Positions 41,765-50,331 of a DNA stretch of 64,000 nt are shown piece after piece. The stretch is from JBEIHX01 sp040381075 (GTDB taxonomy: Bacteria; Pseudomonadota; Alphaproteobacteria; Caulobacterales; Aquidulcibacteraceae). Under the pieces are notes generated by a model. That model worked only from the letters and a program-made list of their open reading frames with translations, did no database searches and had not been told where the DNA came from. A program made the position numbers and the translations under genes. The stretch covers positions 62,001-126,000 of the forward strand of contig JBEIHX010000007.1 in the NCBI GenBank assembly GCA_040381075.1. The letters are read 5' to 3'. The first letter of the stretch is position 1, and every line of letters starts with the position of its first letter.

Positions 41765-41874
41765 CCTTGCGTCTCCATCAACTGCGCCCACTGGGACCGG
41801 AGGCGTCCCGATTACCATCCGCTTTCCGCGCCGCTGGGCCCCGGCGCGGCGGTGATCTGTCTGCGACGACGTTC

Positions 41875-42345
41875 CTAGGGAGCCTGACGCGGCTCCACCA
41901 CGACCTCCCCGCGAAACGAATTGGCGATGAAGCAGGCCTCATGCGCCTTGTGGTGAAGCGCTCTCACCTCATCCGACGACGGACGCGCTGCCCCAGACCA
42001 GTCGACGGCGGGGCGAAGCACCACGCGCGTCAGCGCAACCCGGCCGCGCTCATCCTTTCCCATCTCTCCTTCGGCGTCGTCGGCGTAGCGGTCAATCAGA
42101 AAACCGGCGCGGCGCGCGAAGTCGAGAAAGAACAGCATGTGGCAGCTTGCAAGCGAGGCCACCAGCAACTCCTCCGGATCCGCCGCATCCTCGGCCGACA
42201 GCGGGGGGCGCACGACGCCCGGCGCAGACGATCCGTCGATCGCCACACCGCCGTCAAATGTGATGCGGTGGCGCCGCGAGTACTTGCCATCGACGAACAG
42301 CTGGTCGCCGCGCGTCCAGGCGAGGCTTGCCGTGTGAAGGCTCAT
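41875..42345 (-). CDS. OsmC family protein
   Basis: A 156-residue protein of the OsmC/Ohr fold. Such proteins reduce organic hydroperoxides using a reactive Cys pair. It shows LVASLASCHMLFFLDFARRAG (first conserved Cys) and RALHHKAHEACFIANSFRGEVVVEP (second Cys). The N-terminal FVDGKYSRRHRITFDGGVAIDGSSAPGVV strand region is typical. Its place inside a beta-oxidation operon suggests detoxification of lipid peroxides during fatty-acid use. It follows the acyl-CoA dehydrogenase by 16 bp. Confidence 0.92.
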   Translation of the reverse strand: MSLHTASLAWTRGDQLFVDGKYSRRHRITFDGGVAIDGSSAPGVVRPPLSAEDAADPEELLVASLASCHMLFFLDFARRAGFLIDRYADDAEGEMGKDERGRVALTRVVLRPAVDWSGAARPSSDEVRALHHKAHEACFIANSFRGEVVVEPRQAP

Positions 42346-42361
42346 GGCCGCATGCTCCCGG

Positions 42362-43525
42362 TTACAGGGTCCGCGCGATGAGGACTTTCATGATCTCGTT
42401 CGCCCCGCCGTAGATCCGCTGAACGCGCGCATCCCGCCACATCCGGGCGACCGGGATCTCGTTCATGTAACCCCATCCGCCATGCAGCTGGAGCAGCTCG
42501 TCGATCACCTCGCACTGCACGTCCGACACCCAGTACTTCGCCATCGAGGCGGTCGCAGCGTCGAGCTTGCCCTCCAGCAGCTGCTGGGTGCAGTAATCGC
42601 AGAACACCTTGGCGATCGTCGTTTTCGTCTTGCATTCGGCGAGCTTGAACTGGGTGTTCTGGAAATCCATGATCGACTTGCCGAACGCCTTGCGCTCCTT
42701 GACGTAGGCGATCGTCTGCTCAAGCGCGCGTTCCATCATCGCCACGCCCTGCAGACCGATCTGCAGGCGCTCAGAGGCCAGCTGCTGCATCAGCTGATAG
42801 AAGCCCTGCCCCTCCTCCGCCCCGAGAAGATTGGCGGTCGGCACGCGCACATTGTCGAAGAACAGTTCGCTGGTGTCCTGGGCGTCCTGGCCGACCTTGT
42901 CGAGATTGCGCCCGCGCCGGAAGCCCTCCGCTTCATCGGTTTCAACCATGATGAGCGAGGTGCCTGCGGCGCCCTTTGTGGGGTCGGTCTTGGTGACGAC
43001 GATGATCAGGTTGGCGGTCTGGCCATTGGTGATGAACGTCTTTGAGCCGTTGATCACATAGTGGTTGCCGTCCTTCTTCGCTGTCGTCTTGACGCCCTGA
43101 AGGTCGGAGCCGGCGCCAGGCTCGGTCATGGCGATCGCGCCGACGAGTTCGCCGGACGCCATTTTCGGAAGCCATCTGCGCTTCTGCTCTTCCGAGCCGT
43201 AGTGCACGATATAGGGCGCGACGATGGCGTTGTGCAGGGATGCGCCGAACCCGTCGACGCCGAGCTTGCCGATGACATCGATGAACACGGCCTCATGCGC
43301 GAAGGTTCCGCCCATGCCGCCGTATTCTTCCGGGACGGACAGGCACAAAAGTCCTGCCGCGCCGGCCTCGCGCCACATTTCGCGCTCCACAACGCCGTCG
43401 TCACGCCACTTCTTCATGCGGGCTTCGGGCGCATGCTTGACGAAAAAATCCGTCACGCTCTTTTCGAAGATCCGCATCTCATCGCTGTCGCGCCAGGACG
43501 GCGCCGCTACGTTCAAGGTCGTCAT
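42362..43525 (-). CDS. Acyl-CoA dehydrogenase
   Basis: A 387-residue FAD-dependent acyl-CoA dehydrogenase. Typical segments are AMTEPGAGSDLQGVKTTAKKDGNHYVINGSKTFITNGQTA (substrate and FAD site, about 125-164), RLQIGLQGVAMMERALEQTIAYVKERKAFGKSIMDFQNTQFKLAE and VQRIYGGANEIMKVLIAR at the C terminus (FAD diphosphate contact). The catalytic Glu position in Y-G-G-A-N is characteristic of the short/medium-chain class. Second in the operon after the larger dehydrogenase, separated by 41 bp. A GGGAGA ribosome site precedes the ATG. Confidence 0.94.
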   Translation of the reverse strand: MTTLNVAAPSWRDSDEMRIFEKSVTDFFVKHAPEARMKKWRDDGVVEREMWREAGAAGLLCLSVPEEYGGMGGTFAHEAVFIDVIGKLGVDGFGASLHNAIVAPYIVHYGSEEQKRRWLPKMASGELVGAIAMTEPGAGSDLQGVKTTAKKDGNHYVINGSKTFITNGQTANLIIVVTKTDPTKGAAGTSLIMVETDEAEGFRRGRNLDKVGQDAQDTSELFFDNVRVPTANLLGAEEGQGFYQLMQQLASERLQIGLQGVAMMERALEQTIAYVKERKAFGKSIMDFQNTQFKLAECKTKTTIAKVFCDYCTQQLLEGKLDAATASMAKYWVSDVQCEVIDELLQLHGGWGYMNEIPVARMWRDARVQRIYGGANEIMKVLIARTL

Positions 43526-43566
43526 GCTGCTCTCCCGCGGGACCTGCCTTCAGAAATCACGCTCAC

Positions 43567-45354
43567 TCAGAACTCATCGACGCCAAGCGCCATGAGCGAC
43601 GCCGCTCCGGTCTTCAGCTTGGCGAGGTGGGCCGCCGCTTCTGGCAGCACCCGGTCGACGAAATAGCGCCCGGTCTTCAGTTTGGCGCCGTAAAACGGGT
43701 CCTGCGCCCCATCGACCCTGGTGAGCGCCGCCCGGGCCATCAGCGCCCACATGTAGGCGCAGCCGGTGAGGCCGAACAGATGCAGATAATCCGTGGACGC
43801 TGCGCCTGCATTGTCGAAGTTCGACATGCCGTTCTGCATCAGCCACATCGTGGCCTCCTGCAGCTGCCCCTTGGCGACGCGCAGACCCTCCACAAAGGGC
43901 TTCAGCCCCTCTTCGTCTTCATGGGCCGAAATGAACTCATCGATTTCCTTGAAGAAGGCGAAGACTGCGCGTCCGCCGTTGGCGGCGAGCTTGCGCCCGA
44001 CGAGATCAAGCGCCTGTACGCCGTTCGCGCCCTCATAAATCATGGCGATGCGCGCATCGCGCACGAACTGCGACATGCCCCATTCTTCGACATAGCCGTG
44101 GCCGCCGAAGACCTGCTGGCAGCTCACCGCGTGGGCGAAGCCCTTGTCGGTGAGATAGCCCTTCAGCACCGGCGTCATGAGCGCCATGTAATCGCCAGCC
44201 TTCTCACGCACCTTTTCATCGGGGCTGCGATGCAGGAGGTCGCCGTAAAGCGCCGTCCAGAACGTGAATGCGCGTGCGGCTTCGTTGAACGCGCGCGCGT
44301 CCATCAGAATGCGCCGCACGTCAGGATGCACAATGATGGGATCGGCCGGCCCATCGGCGTTCTTCGCACCGGTCAGGCTACGCCCCTGCAGGCGATCGCG
44401 GGCATAGGCGCACGCGTTCTGATAGGCGATTTCCGATTGCGCCAGTCCCTGCAGTCCGACGCCCAGGCGCGCCTCATTCATCATCGTGAACATCGCCGCC
44501 AGGCCCTTGTTTTCCTGGCCGACCAGATAGCCCGTCGCGCCGTCATAGTTCAGCACGCAGGTCGCATTGGCGTGGATGCCCATCTTGTGTTCGATCGCGC
44601 CGCAGGACACGGCGTTGCGGGCGCCGAGCGACCCATCGGCGTTGACCAGGAATTTCGGCACGATGAAGAGCGAAATACCCTTAACCCCCGCCGGCGCGCC
44701 CTCGATGCGGGCAAGCACGAGGTGGATGATGTTGTCCGACAGGTCATGTTCGCCGGCTGAGATGAAGATCTTCGTCCCAGTGATCCGATAGGTTCCATCG
44801 GCCTGCGGGGCTGCGCGTGTCTTGAGAAGCCCCAGATCGGTGCCGCAATGGGGCTCCGTCAGGTTCATCGTTCCGGTCCACTCTCCGGAGACGAGCTTTG
44901 GCAGGAAAGCGTTCTTCTGATCATCCGTGCCGTGATTGAGAATCGCCGAGTAGGCGCCGTGCGACAGGCCTGGATACATGCCAAAGGCCATGTTCGACGA
45001 AGCGACCATCTCCATGAAGGCGAGGTTCACGTAATGCGGCAGACCCTGACCGCCGAAGGCCGGGTCACATCCGAGCGACGGCCAGCCGCCCTCGACAAAT
45101 TGACGATAGGCGGCCTTGAAACCCTGGGGCGTCGTCACGCTGGCGTCGGGGTGACGCACGCATCCCTGCGCATCGCCTGACTTGTTGAGCGGAAACAGCA
45201 CATTCTCGCATAGTTTCGCGCCTTCCTCGAAGATCTGGTCCACGAGGTCGGGCGAGGCGTCTGAAAATCCCTCGAGATTGGCGTAGCGCCCCACATCCAG
45301 CACGTCATGCAGGAGGAACTGATACTCGCGAACCGGCGCGCGATAGACGGGCAT
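43567..45354 (-). CDS. Acyl-CoA dehydrogenase, long form
   Basis: A 595-residue acyl-CoA dehydrogenase with the extra N-terminal helix (EYQFLLHDVLDVGRYANLEGF) and C-terminal domain of the class annotated as acyl-CoA dehydrogenase C-terminal domain-containing protein. Core segments GTMNLTEPHCGTDLGLLKTRA (about 163-183), RLGVGLQGLAQSEIAYQNACAYARDRLQGRSL and VFGGHGYVEEWGMSQFVRDARIAMIYEGANGVQALDLVGRK are clear, the Glu in YEG being catalytic. Expected to oxidise long-chain acyl-CoA. It is the first of the five metabolic genes of the operon; a 470-bp repeat-bearing gap separates it from the MerR gene. Confidence 0.94.
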   Translation of the reverse strand: MPVYRAPVREYQFLLHDVLDVGRYANLEGFSDASPDLVDQIFEEGAKLCENVLFPLNKSGDAQGCVRHPDASVTTPQGFKAAYRQFVEGGWPSLGCDPAFGGQGLPHYVNLAFMEMVASSNMAFGMYPGLSHGAYSAILNHGTDDQKNAFLPKLVSGEWTGTMNLTEPHCGTDLGLLKTRAAPQADGTYRITGTKIFISAGEHDLSDNIIHLVLARIEGAPAGVKGISLFIVPKFLVNADGSLGARNAVSCGAIEHKMGIHANATCVLNYDGATGYLVGQENKGLAAMFTMMNEARLGVGLQGLAQSEIAYQNACAYARDRLQGRSLTGAKNADGPADPIIVHPDVRRILMDARAFNEAARAFTFWTALYGDLLHRSPDEKVREKAGDYMALMTPVLKGYLTDKGFAHAVSCQQVFGGHGYVEEWGMSQFVRDARIAMIYEGANGVQALDLVGRKLAANGGRAVFAFFKEIDEFISAHEDEEGLKPFVEGLRVAKGQLQEATMWLMQNGMSNFDNAGAASTDYLHLFGLTGCAYMWALMARAALTRVDGAQDPFYGAKLKTGRYFVDRVLPEAAAHLAKLKTGAASLMALGVDEF

Positions 45355-45826
45355 TCCCTACTCCCCTGAGATCTTCCCTGTTGAGACCCTCTGTGTACTC
45401 GACCTTCCGTGCGCGAGGCCCAGACTGCGCTGGACTTGGCCTGCGCTAGACCTGCCTGCGCTGGACTTGGCCTGCGTGAGACCTGGCCTGCGTGAACCCT
45501 GCCCCCCGCGGACCGGAGCGTCCCCGGGTTCAGGCGCTCGCCTGGGGGACAGGCGCCGGGCCGCTTCATCGCTGATCGCTCCCGGTCCGCAGTCGCCTGC
45601 GGGCGCCCCCCCCGTGCGGCGCGCGGTTCCGCCCCCAACAAGCGCCTCACCCCGTCCTTGCCCGCAGGCCCCTCGCTCCTGAAAAAACGCGGCTGAAAAA
45701 CGCGGCTCGAAGATGCGTGGGTCTGACTTCTTTGCAGGGGCAAGCGTCCGCCGAAGCCAGGACCGCCCGCGCCCGCATCAGGCGCGACGCCCGGGCGGGC
45801 GGAGCGGCGATCCGCCAGCCGGCCGG
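45355..45826. other. Gap between MerR and acyl-CoA dehydrogenase genes
   Basis: About 470 bases without a supported gene. It holds a degenerate tandem repeat at 45425-45502 and Pro/Arg-rich shadow frames. If the operon is transcribed from the MerR promoter this would be a long untranslated stretch; a separate promoter near 45360-45420 is also possible but none was recognised. Confidence 0.45.
45425..45502. repeat. 15-16-bp degenerate tandem repeat, about 5 copies
   Basis: CTGCGCTGGACTTGGC and variants (CTGCGCTAGACCTGC, CTGCGTGAGACCTGGC) repeat at spacings of 16, 15, 16 and 16 bp. The block lies 70 bp upstream of the acyl-CoA dehydrogenase start. Confidence 0.8.
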
Positions 45827-46318
45827 CTATCCCATCCGGGTGCGGGCCAGCGCATCGTACGCGCGGACCTGGGCTTCCGTCTGAGGTCCTGGCCCCTCGC
45901 TGGCGAGGACAGCTTCAAGACGCGAACAGGCGTCCCGGAGCGTGTCAATCGCCGCCTCGACATCCTTCTTCTGGCGCTCAAGCGCCACCAGTTGCTTCTT
46001 GAACTTCTCAAGGCTCTTGCGGTTCTGCATCCGCTCGCCGTCGGGAAGTTCGTAGAGATCGAGGATCTCACGGATCTCATTGAGCGACAGGCCGACCCGC
46101 TTGCCGCGCAGGATGAGCTGCAGCCGGGCGCGATCGCGCGTCGAATAGATGCGCGTCATGCCATCGCGGGCAGGATGCAGAAGATCCTTGTCCTCATAAA
46201 ACCTCAAGGCCCGCGCGGTGACGCCGAATTCCTTGGCCAGATCGCGGATCGAGTAGCTTTTGACGGCAGGACGCTGTGTCGGCCCCGACGACGGACCGGA
46301 TTTGACGTGCGCGTTCAT
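45827..46318 (-). CDS. MerR family regulator (LiuR-like)
   Basis: A 163-residue MerR-type activator/repressor. The N-terminal winged helix reads SYSIRDLAKEFGVTARALRFYEDKDLLHPARDGMTRIYSTRDRARLQLILRGKRVGLSLNEIREIL (about 22-88), followed by a dimerisation coiled coil LEKFKKQLVALERQKKDVEAAIDTLRDACSRLEAVL. No Cys ligands for metal are present, so it probably senses an acyl compound, as LiuR-type proteins beside beta-oxidation genes do. ATG 46318 is the likely start; 46348 is an alternative. TTGACG-type sites lie 46-83 bp upstream. It heads the fatty-acid operon. Confidence 0.88.
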   Translation of the reverse strand: MNAHVKSGPSSGPTQRPAVKSYSIRDLAKEFGVTARALRFYEDKDLLHPARDGMTRIYSTRDRARLQLILRGKRVGLSLNEIREILDLYELPDGERMQNRKSLEKFKKQLVALERQKKDVEAAIDTLRDACSRLEAVLASEGPGPQTEAQVRAYDALARTRMG

Positions 46319-46363
46319 GACGGCTCGTTCCTTCACCAGCAGACGCACAACGACTAGGCGCCG

Positions 46364-46401
46364 TTGACGTAAGCGTCAAGGCAAAGTTGACGTTGACGTT
46401 G
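46364..46401. promoter_or_regulatory. Candidate MerR operator cluster
   Basis: TTGACGTAAGCGTCAA at 46364-46379 is an inverted repeat with 6-bp arms. Just right of it TTGACGTTGACGTTG (46387-46401) repeats the half-site twice. Placed upstream of the MerR gene, it fits an autoregulatory site. Known LiuR-type MerR sites have similar TTGACG/CGTCAA arms; the match is from general knowledge. Confidence 0.5.
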
Positions 46402-46484
46402 CGGAGGGCGTGCGCGCCGGACTGCCGGGGCGGCGCAGCGTCCAACGCAGGCCGCAGACGCGGCAGACGGTCGTGAGCCCCCTG

Positions 46485-47186
46485 TCAGTCGGCGACGCAG
46501 CGCGATTGCGGAGCTGGCCAGACCCGGTCCCTGCCGAGCGCCAGGGCAACAAAGCCGTTTGGGAACAGGGGGGCGAAGGCGACATCGCATGCATTCAGGC
46601 CGCCGGCATAGGCGCCAAACGCCGGCATCACGAGACGCGCCCCATCCGTGAGGAAGCTGCGCCGGCGAATGGAACGGCCATGACCCGAGATCCTGGCGAC
46701 AGGATGCAGGTGTCCAGCGATTTCACCCGGGGCGGGCCCGGCCGCTGGCGCATGGCGCAACATCAGGGGACCAAGCGTCAACGCCTCCAGCCGCTCGCCG
46801 CCCCAGTGGGTCGGCGGCGCGGGATCGTGGTTTCCCTCGATCCAGATCCAGCGTCGCGACCGCGCCAGATCACTGATCAAGGCGACGTCGTCCGCGGCCA
46901 TCCGCGTATCGGCCGTGCGGTCGTGCAGGCTGTCGCCAAGGCAGACGACCTGGCGCGGCGCCAGACGCATGATGACCCCGGCGAGCCGCATCAGGGTGGC
47001 GCGGGTGTCGTAAGGCGGCAGGAAGACGCCGCGCGCGGCGTAACTCGACCCCTTCTCCAGGTGCAGGTCAGACACAATGAGGGTAGCGCTGTCGCCGATC
47101 CACAATGCGCCTTCGGGCAGGGGCGTAACCCGCACGCCGCACAGGCCAAAGCCGAGACCGTCGGCGGCGGTGTCAAAGGCGATCAT
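46485..47186 (-). CDS. pdeM: PdeM-type metallophosphoesterase/endonuclease
   Basis: A 233-residue calcineurin-like protein of the ligase-associated DNA-damage-response endonuclease type. The metal-binding motifs are all present: VSDLHLEKGSSYAARG (about 39-54), CLGDSLHD (about 83-90), WIEGNHDPAPP and IAGHLHPVARI. PdeM is usually found with a ligase and a DEXH helicase in repair clusters; neither is nearby, so its partners are elsewhere. Its start overlaps the stop of the upstream DUF6065 gene by 4 bp, indicating coupling. The final cysteine/valine tail is unremarkable. Confidence 0.9.
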   Translation of the reverse strand: MIAFDTAADGLGFGLCGVRVTPLPEGALWIGDSATLIVSDLHLEKGSSYAARGVFLPPYDTRATLMRLAGVIMRLAPRQVVCLGDSLHDRTADTRMAADDVALISDLARSRRWIWIEGNHDPAPPTHWGGERLEALTLGPLMLRHAPAAGPAPGEIAGHLHPVARISGHGRSIRRRSFLTDGARLVMPAFGAYAGGLNACDVAFAPLFPNGFVALALGRDRVWPAPQSRCVAD

Positions 47187-47956
47187 CCGCCCTTCTTCGT
47201 CTCGTCAACGCCCTGATGCAGCGGAAACTCCGGTACGTCATACTTGATGCGGTGAAGATCCGTGCGCTCGCCGCCCGAGGCAGGGTTCTCGCCCAGGTAA
47301 TAGGTCTTCTGCCACTTCTGCTTCACGGCGTCGGGATCGCCCTGCTCCAGCTTGGAATTGAAGCTGTTGCGCTGTTCGCGCCAGGCCATATAGGCCTCCG
47401 CGAGCTTCGGTTCTGTCCAGATCGACTGCACGTCGGTCTCGACCTGCTCGATCGCCATGTAATTGACCGGGTACACAAAGCAGAACGGCTCGCCCTTCTG
47501 GAACCGCACCCAGCGCCCCGGCCGGGTGAAAATCCAGTTCATTGTGAAGGTGAATGGCGACCACCCCGTTTCGATCAGGCCGGTGAGCGGATAAATCGCG
47601 TCGCGCGGCCAGTTCGGCGGCCCTGTGGCGATCAGGCCGACATCCTCGGGCTCCGTCTTGAACAGGACAGGCACGTGAAAGGTGATCGTGCCGGATCCGA
47701 AATGCGACATCGGCTCGATATGCCCGGGCTCCAGCATGCGGATCTGCACCGCATCCATGCCGGTCCCGCCGTCCCAGCGGGCTTCGAAGGTGCAATCGAG
47801 AAGGATCTCCCAGCCGTGCTGATTGGCGGCTGTCAGGGGCAGGCAGCGATAGGCGAAGGAATGGCTGGTGTCATCCATCCACTGCCGCTCCTTCCGGCCA
47901 GGCCGGATCTCGGGCATCTTGGCGGAAACCTGCAGGGCGGTGATTTTGCGGATCAT
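47183..47956 (-). CDS. DUF6065 family protein
   Basis: A 257-residue cytosolic protein similar to the DUF6065 family of unknown function. The body is rich in aromatic residues: RCLPLTAANQHGWEILLDCTFEARWDGG (about 37-64), SHFGSGTITFHVPVLFKTEPEDVGLIATGPPNWPRDAIYPLTGLIETGWSPFTFTMNWIFTRPG, and KGEPFCFVYPVNYMAIEQV. A phytanoyl-CoA/jelly-roll type fold seems possible but is a guess. It is translationally coupled to pdeM. The first 26 residues may be a non-conserved extension with a start at MPEIRPG or MDDTSH. Confidence 0.72.
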   Translation of the reverse strand: MIRKITALQVSAKMPEIRPGRKERQWMDDTSHSFAYRCLPLTAANQHGWEILLDCTFEARWDGGTGMDAVQIRMLEPGHIEPMSHFGSGTITFHVPVLFKTEPEDVGLIATGPPNWPRDAIYPLTGLIETGWSPFTFTMNWIFTRPGRWVRFQKGEPFCFVYPVNYMAIEQVETDVQSIWTEPKLAEAYMAWREQRNSFNSKLEQGDPDAVKQKWQKTYYLGENPASGGERTDLHRIKYDVPEFPLHQGVDETKKGG

Positions 47957-48058
47957 GACGCCGGATTAGGGCGCAGGGCCCCGGTCTGGCAAGTCGTTGC
48001 AGCCGCAAGGCTGGGCTGTGGCCGAGGCTTGGCGCAGCATCGCGCCCCGGCGCCGGCG

Positions 48059-48105
48059 CCCGGATGGACGCCCGGATGGACGCCCGGATGGACGCCGGGA
48101 TGGGC
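48059..48105. repeat. 12-bp tandem repeat, 3-4 copies
   Basis: CCCGGATGGACG occurs three times exactly, followed by a degenerate CCGGGATGGGCC. Confidence 0.88.
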
Positions 48106-48140
48106 CCAGGGGCGGCGCGGGACGTTGTTTGGACCGCCGG

Positions 48141-48194
48141 CCCTGTGTGCGGACGCCGCCCCTGTGTGCGGACGCCGCCCCTGTGTGCGGACGC
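48141..48194. repeat. 19-bp tandem repeat, nearly 3 copies
   Basis: TGTGTGCGGACGCCGCCCC repeats at exact 19-bp spacing; the last copy breaks after TGTGCGGACGC. The period is the longest seen in the window. Confidence 0.88.
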
Positions 48195-48393
48195 AGAGGC
48201 CTGCGGGCTGGAGGCCTCGCGGCTGCGTGCGCCCCCGCCTGTCCTGCCGGCGCACCGGCGCGACAACAGGCGCTGCGCAAAGTCTCCGGAAGCGCCGCCA
48301 TGCGGGACCGACCCCCGCTCCCGTGTCTGCCCGTCCGGCGCCAGGCCGGCAATGGTCGAGCGCGACGCCGTCCAGCCCTCACCGCATGGCTGG

Positions 48394-48837
48394 CTAAGCG
48401 AGACCCTTGCGGTACTGTATGAAGCCGCTGCGCTCTGCGATCCGGTCGTAGAGCTGCATGGCGACAGCATTGCTCTCATGGGTAAGCCAATAGACCCGGC
48501 TCGCCCCGCTCCGGGCGGCCTCGCGATAGACGTGCTCGATGAGGGCCCGGCCCACGCCCTGGCCCCGCACAGGCTCATCCGTGAACAGATCCTGCAGATA
48601 GCAATAGTCGCCCTGGGTCCAACAGGAGCGATGATAGATGACGTGCACGATGCCGACGAGGCGGCCATCCACAAAGGCGCCATAGGCCGCCATCGGTTCG
48701 GCGGGATCAGCAAAGCGCCGCCACGCTGTCTCGCTCGCCTCAGGCGCGACCACGGTCCTGTAGAAGGCCTGGTAGCCCGCCCACAGACGCGCCCAATCAC
48801 CTTTGTCCGCTTCTGACAGTGTCCGTACAGTGATCAT
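48394..48837 (-). CDS. GNAT family N-acetyltransferase
   Basis: A 147-residue acetyltransferase. The acetyl-CoA loop DEPVRGQGVGRALIEHVYREAARSGASRVYWLTHESNAVAMQLYDRIAERSGFIQYRKGLA carries the R/Q-x2-G-x-G/A motif and the C-terminal helix typical of GNAT proteins. The acceptor is unknown. ATG 48837 follows AGGGGTGG at a good distance; a GTG at 48843 is an alternative. It lies 13 bp after the YeiH gene start region on the same strand, so it is cotranscribed with the exporter gene. Confidence 0.9.
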   Translation of the reverse strand: MITVRTLSEADKGDWARLWAGYQAFYRTVVAPEASETAWRRFADPAEPMAAYGAFVDGRLVGIVHVIYHRSCWTQGDYCYLQDLFTDEPVRGQGVGRALIEHVYREAARSGASRVYWLTHESNAVAMQLYDRIAERSGFIQYRKGLA

Positions 48838-48850
48838 ATCCACCCCTGTC

Positions 48851-49861
48851 TCACGCCGGCCTGAGCGCAGGCCAGAACGCCATCGCCCCGGCCACCAGCC
48901 CGGCCAGCAGCAGCGTCTGCGCCAGGATCGCTCCCAGCAGCGCCGGCCCTGCCTGGGCGAGCCTGGCGATCGAGGTCTTCATACCGATGGCGGCGAGCGC
49001 GGCGGCGAGCGCCCATTTGGACGCCGCGCCAAGCGCCGCAGTGACGTCCGGCGGCGCGAGGCCAAAGCTCGACACGGCGGCAAGCGCCAGAAAGCCGATC
49101 AGAAACCAGGGCAGAAGCGGCGGACGGGCCCCCGCCTCATGCTCGGTGCGAAACCAGATGGCGACGAGCATCACAAGCGGGGCCATGCAGGCGACGCGCA
49201 CCAGTTTCACGGTGGCCGCCGTGGCCGCCGCGTCGTCCGAAATGGCATAGCCCGCGCCCACCACATGCGCCACCTCATGCAGCGTCGCGCCGACATAGAT
49301 GCCGATGGCCGTGTCGGACAATCCGGCGAGATGGGCGAGCCACGGGTAGGCGATCATGCCGATCGCGCCGACGATGGAGATGACTGCGACCACGGCGACC
49401 GCGTCACGGTCGGTGCGCTCGTCCTTGGGCAGGGCGGCGGCGAGCGCCAGCGTCGCCGAGGCGCCGCAGATCGCCACCGCTCCGGAACTCAGCACTGCGC
49501 GCGCCGCGGACAGACCCAGGGCCCTGGCGATCCACCAGCCGAGGCCAAAGGCGAGCACGAGGGAGGCGACCGTCATGCTGGCGACAGGCGCGCCAAGACC
49601 GGCGATGTCGCCAAGCGTGATGCGCGCGCCAAGCAGCAGCACGCCGAGCCGCAGCACGAAACGGGACGCCCGCTCGACGCCCGGCGCAAGAGCCGGGCGG
49701 ATGAACGGCTGCAGGCAGAGCCCGATCACAAGCGCGGCAAGCATCATTGGCGCAGGGCTGGCCGCATCGATCGCCCAGGCTGCGCCGGCGGCCGCCAGGG
49801 CAAGGGCCAGTCCCGGCGCCTCGGCGCGCACGCGTCCCGTGACGGATGATTCAGCCCCCAT
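48851..49861 (-). CDS. YeiH family putative sulfate exporter (UPF0324)
   Basis: A 336-residue membrane protein with about ten hydrophobic helices. Family hallmarks are LRLGVLLLGARITLGDIAGLG, SSGAVAICGASATLALAAALPKDE and YVGATLHEVAHVVGAGYAI, the last with a conserved His pair. The family is predicted to export sulfate or related anions; this is not proven for most members. ATG 49861 gives a normal start before the first helix; 49903 is an in-frame alternative. The next gene downstream is the GNAT acetyltransferase, 13 bp away. Confidence 0.9.
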   Translation of the reverse strand: MGAESSVTGRVRAEAPGLALALAAAGAAWAIDAASPAPMMLAALVIGLCLQPFIRPALAPGVERASRFVLRLGVLLLGARITLGDIAGLGAPVASMTVASLVLAFGLGWWIARALGLSAARAVLSSGAVAICGASATLALAAALPKDERTDRDAVAVVAVISIVGAIGMIAYPWLAHLAGLSDTAIGIYVGATLHEVAHVVGAGYAISDDAAATAATVKLVRVACMAPLVMLVAIWFRTEHEAGARPPLLPWFLIGFLALAAVSSFGLAPPDVTAALGAASKWALAAALAAIGMKTSIARLAQAGPALLGAILAQTLLLAGLVAGAMAFWPALRPA

Positions 49862-50331
49862 ACAATCGCCTCTAAACGCGGCGACGGTCCTGGTCGAGCG
49901 CAAAACCGCGCGGCGGATGAGGGGCCGACAGGATTGACGCGTCAGAGGAGTGACGCCTCATCCACCAGCGACATCCCCCGCAACATTCGAGGGGGCCGAC
50001 GCCCCGCCGGGCGCGCAGGCGTGCAGGGGTGCAGGATGCGGGACTTCAGGGTGCGGGGCTTCAGGGCGCAGGGCGACCCGGCGAAACCGCCCGCCACACA
50101 GACCCATCCGCCCATGCGGGCCCCGTTTCACGCAGGGCGCGCAGACCATATCGGGCGCGCACACGGCGAAGCCCTGGCCAGGGCGCCAGAGCCCCAAATC
50201 AAGGGCGCCAGACAGCAAGGGCCAGACAGCCAGGGCCAGACAGCCAGGGCCAGACAGCCAGGTCCAGACGGCAAGCGCCAGACAGGGAACCCCAGGCGAC
50301 AAATCCAGGCGACCAACCCGGGCGGCAAACC
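49862..50331. other. Gap between yeiH and atpC
   Basis: About 470 bases with no supported gene. It contains the 14-bp tandem repeat at 50208-50287 and GTGCAGGG/GCGGGGCTTCAGGG-type direct repeats at 50028-50070. Shadow frames encode repeated Gln/Gly/Arg peptides. Confidence 0.55.
50208..50287. repeat. 14-bp tandem repeat, nearly 6 copies
   Basis: CCAGACAGCCAGGG repeats at exact 14-bp spacing with small changes. It lies 44 bp beyond the atpC stop. The core CCAGACAG is the reverse complement of the CTGTCTGG core of the repeat at 51733-51802 on the other side of the atpC and lipoprotein genes. Confidence 0.92.

Larger units (their letters stand above)
47957..48393. other. Gap with two tandem-repeat blocks
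   Basis: About 437 bases between the DUF6065 start and the GNAT stop. It contains 12-bp and 19-bp tandem repeats (own entries). Open frames are Arg/Pro/Gly-rich and shift with the repeats; no gene is supported. Confidence 0.55.

Noticed and set aside
45355..45826. A small gene between MerR and the long acyl-CoA dehydrogenase
   Set aside because: Candidate frames are Pro/Arg-rich, cover the tandem repeat and have no ribosome site.
48803..49849. A 348-codon open frame on the plus strand
   Set aside because: Antisense to the YeiH exporter; highly charged product rich in Arg, Gly and His with no recognisable domain.
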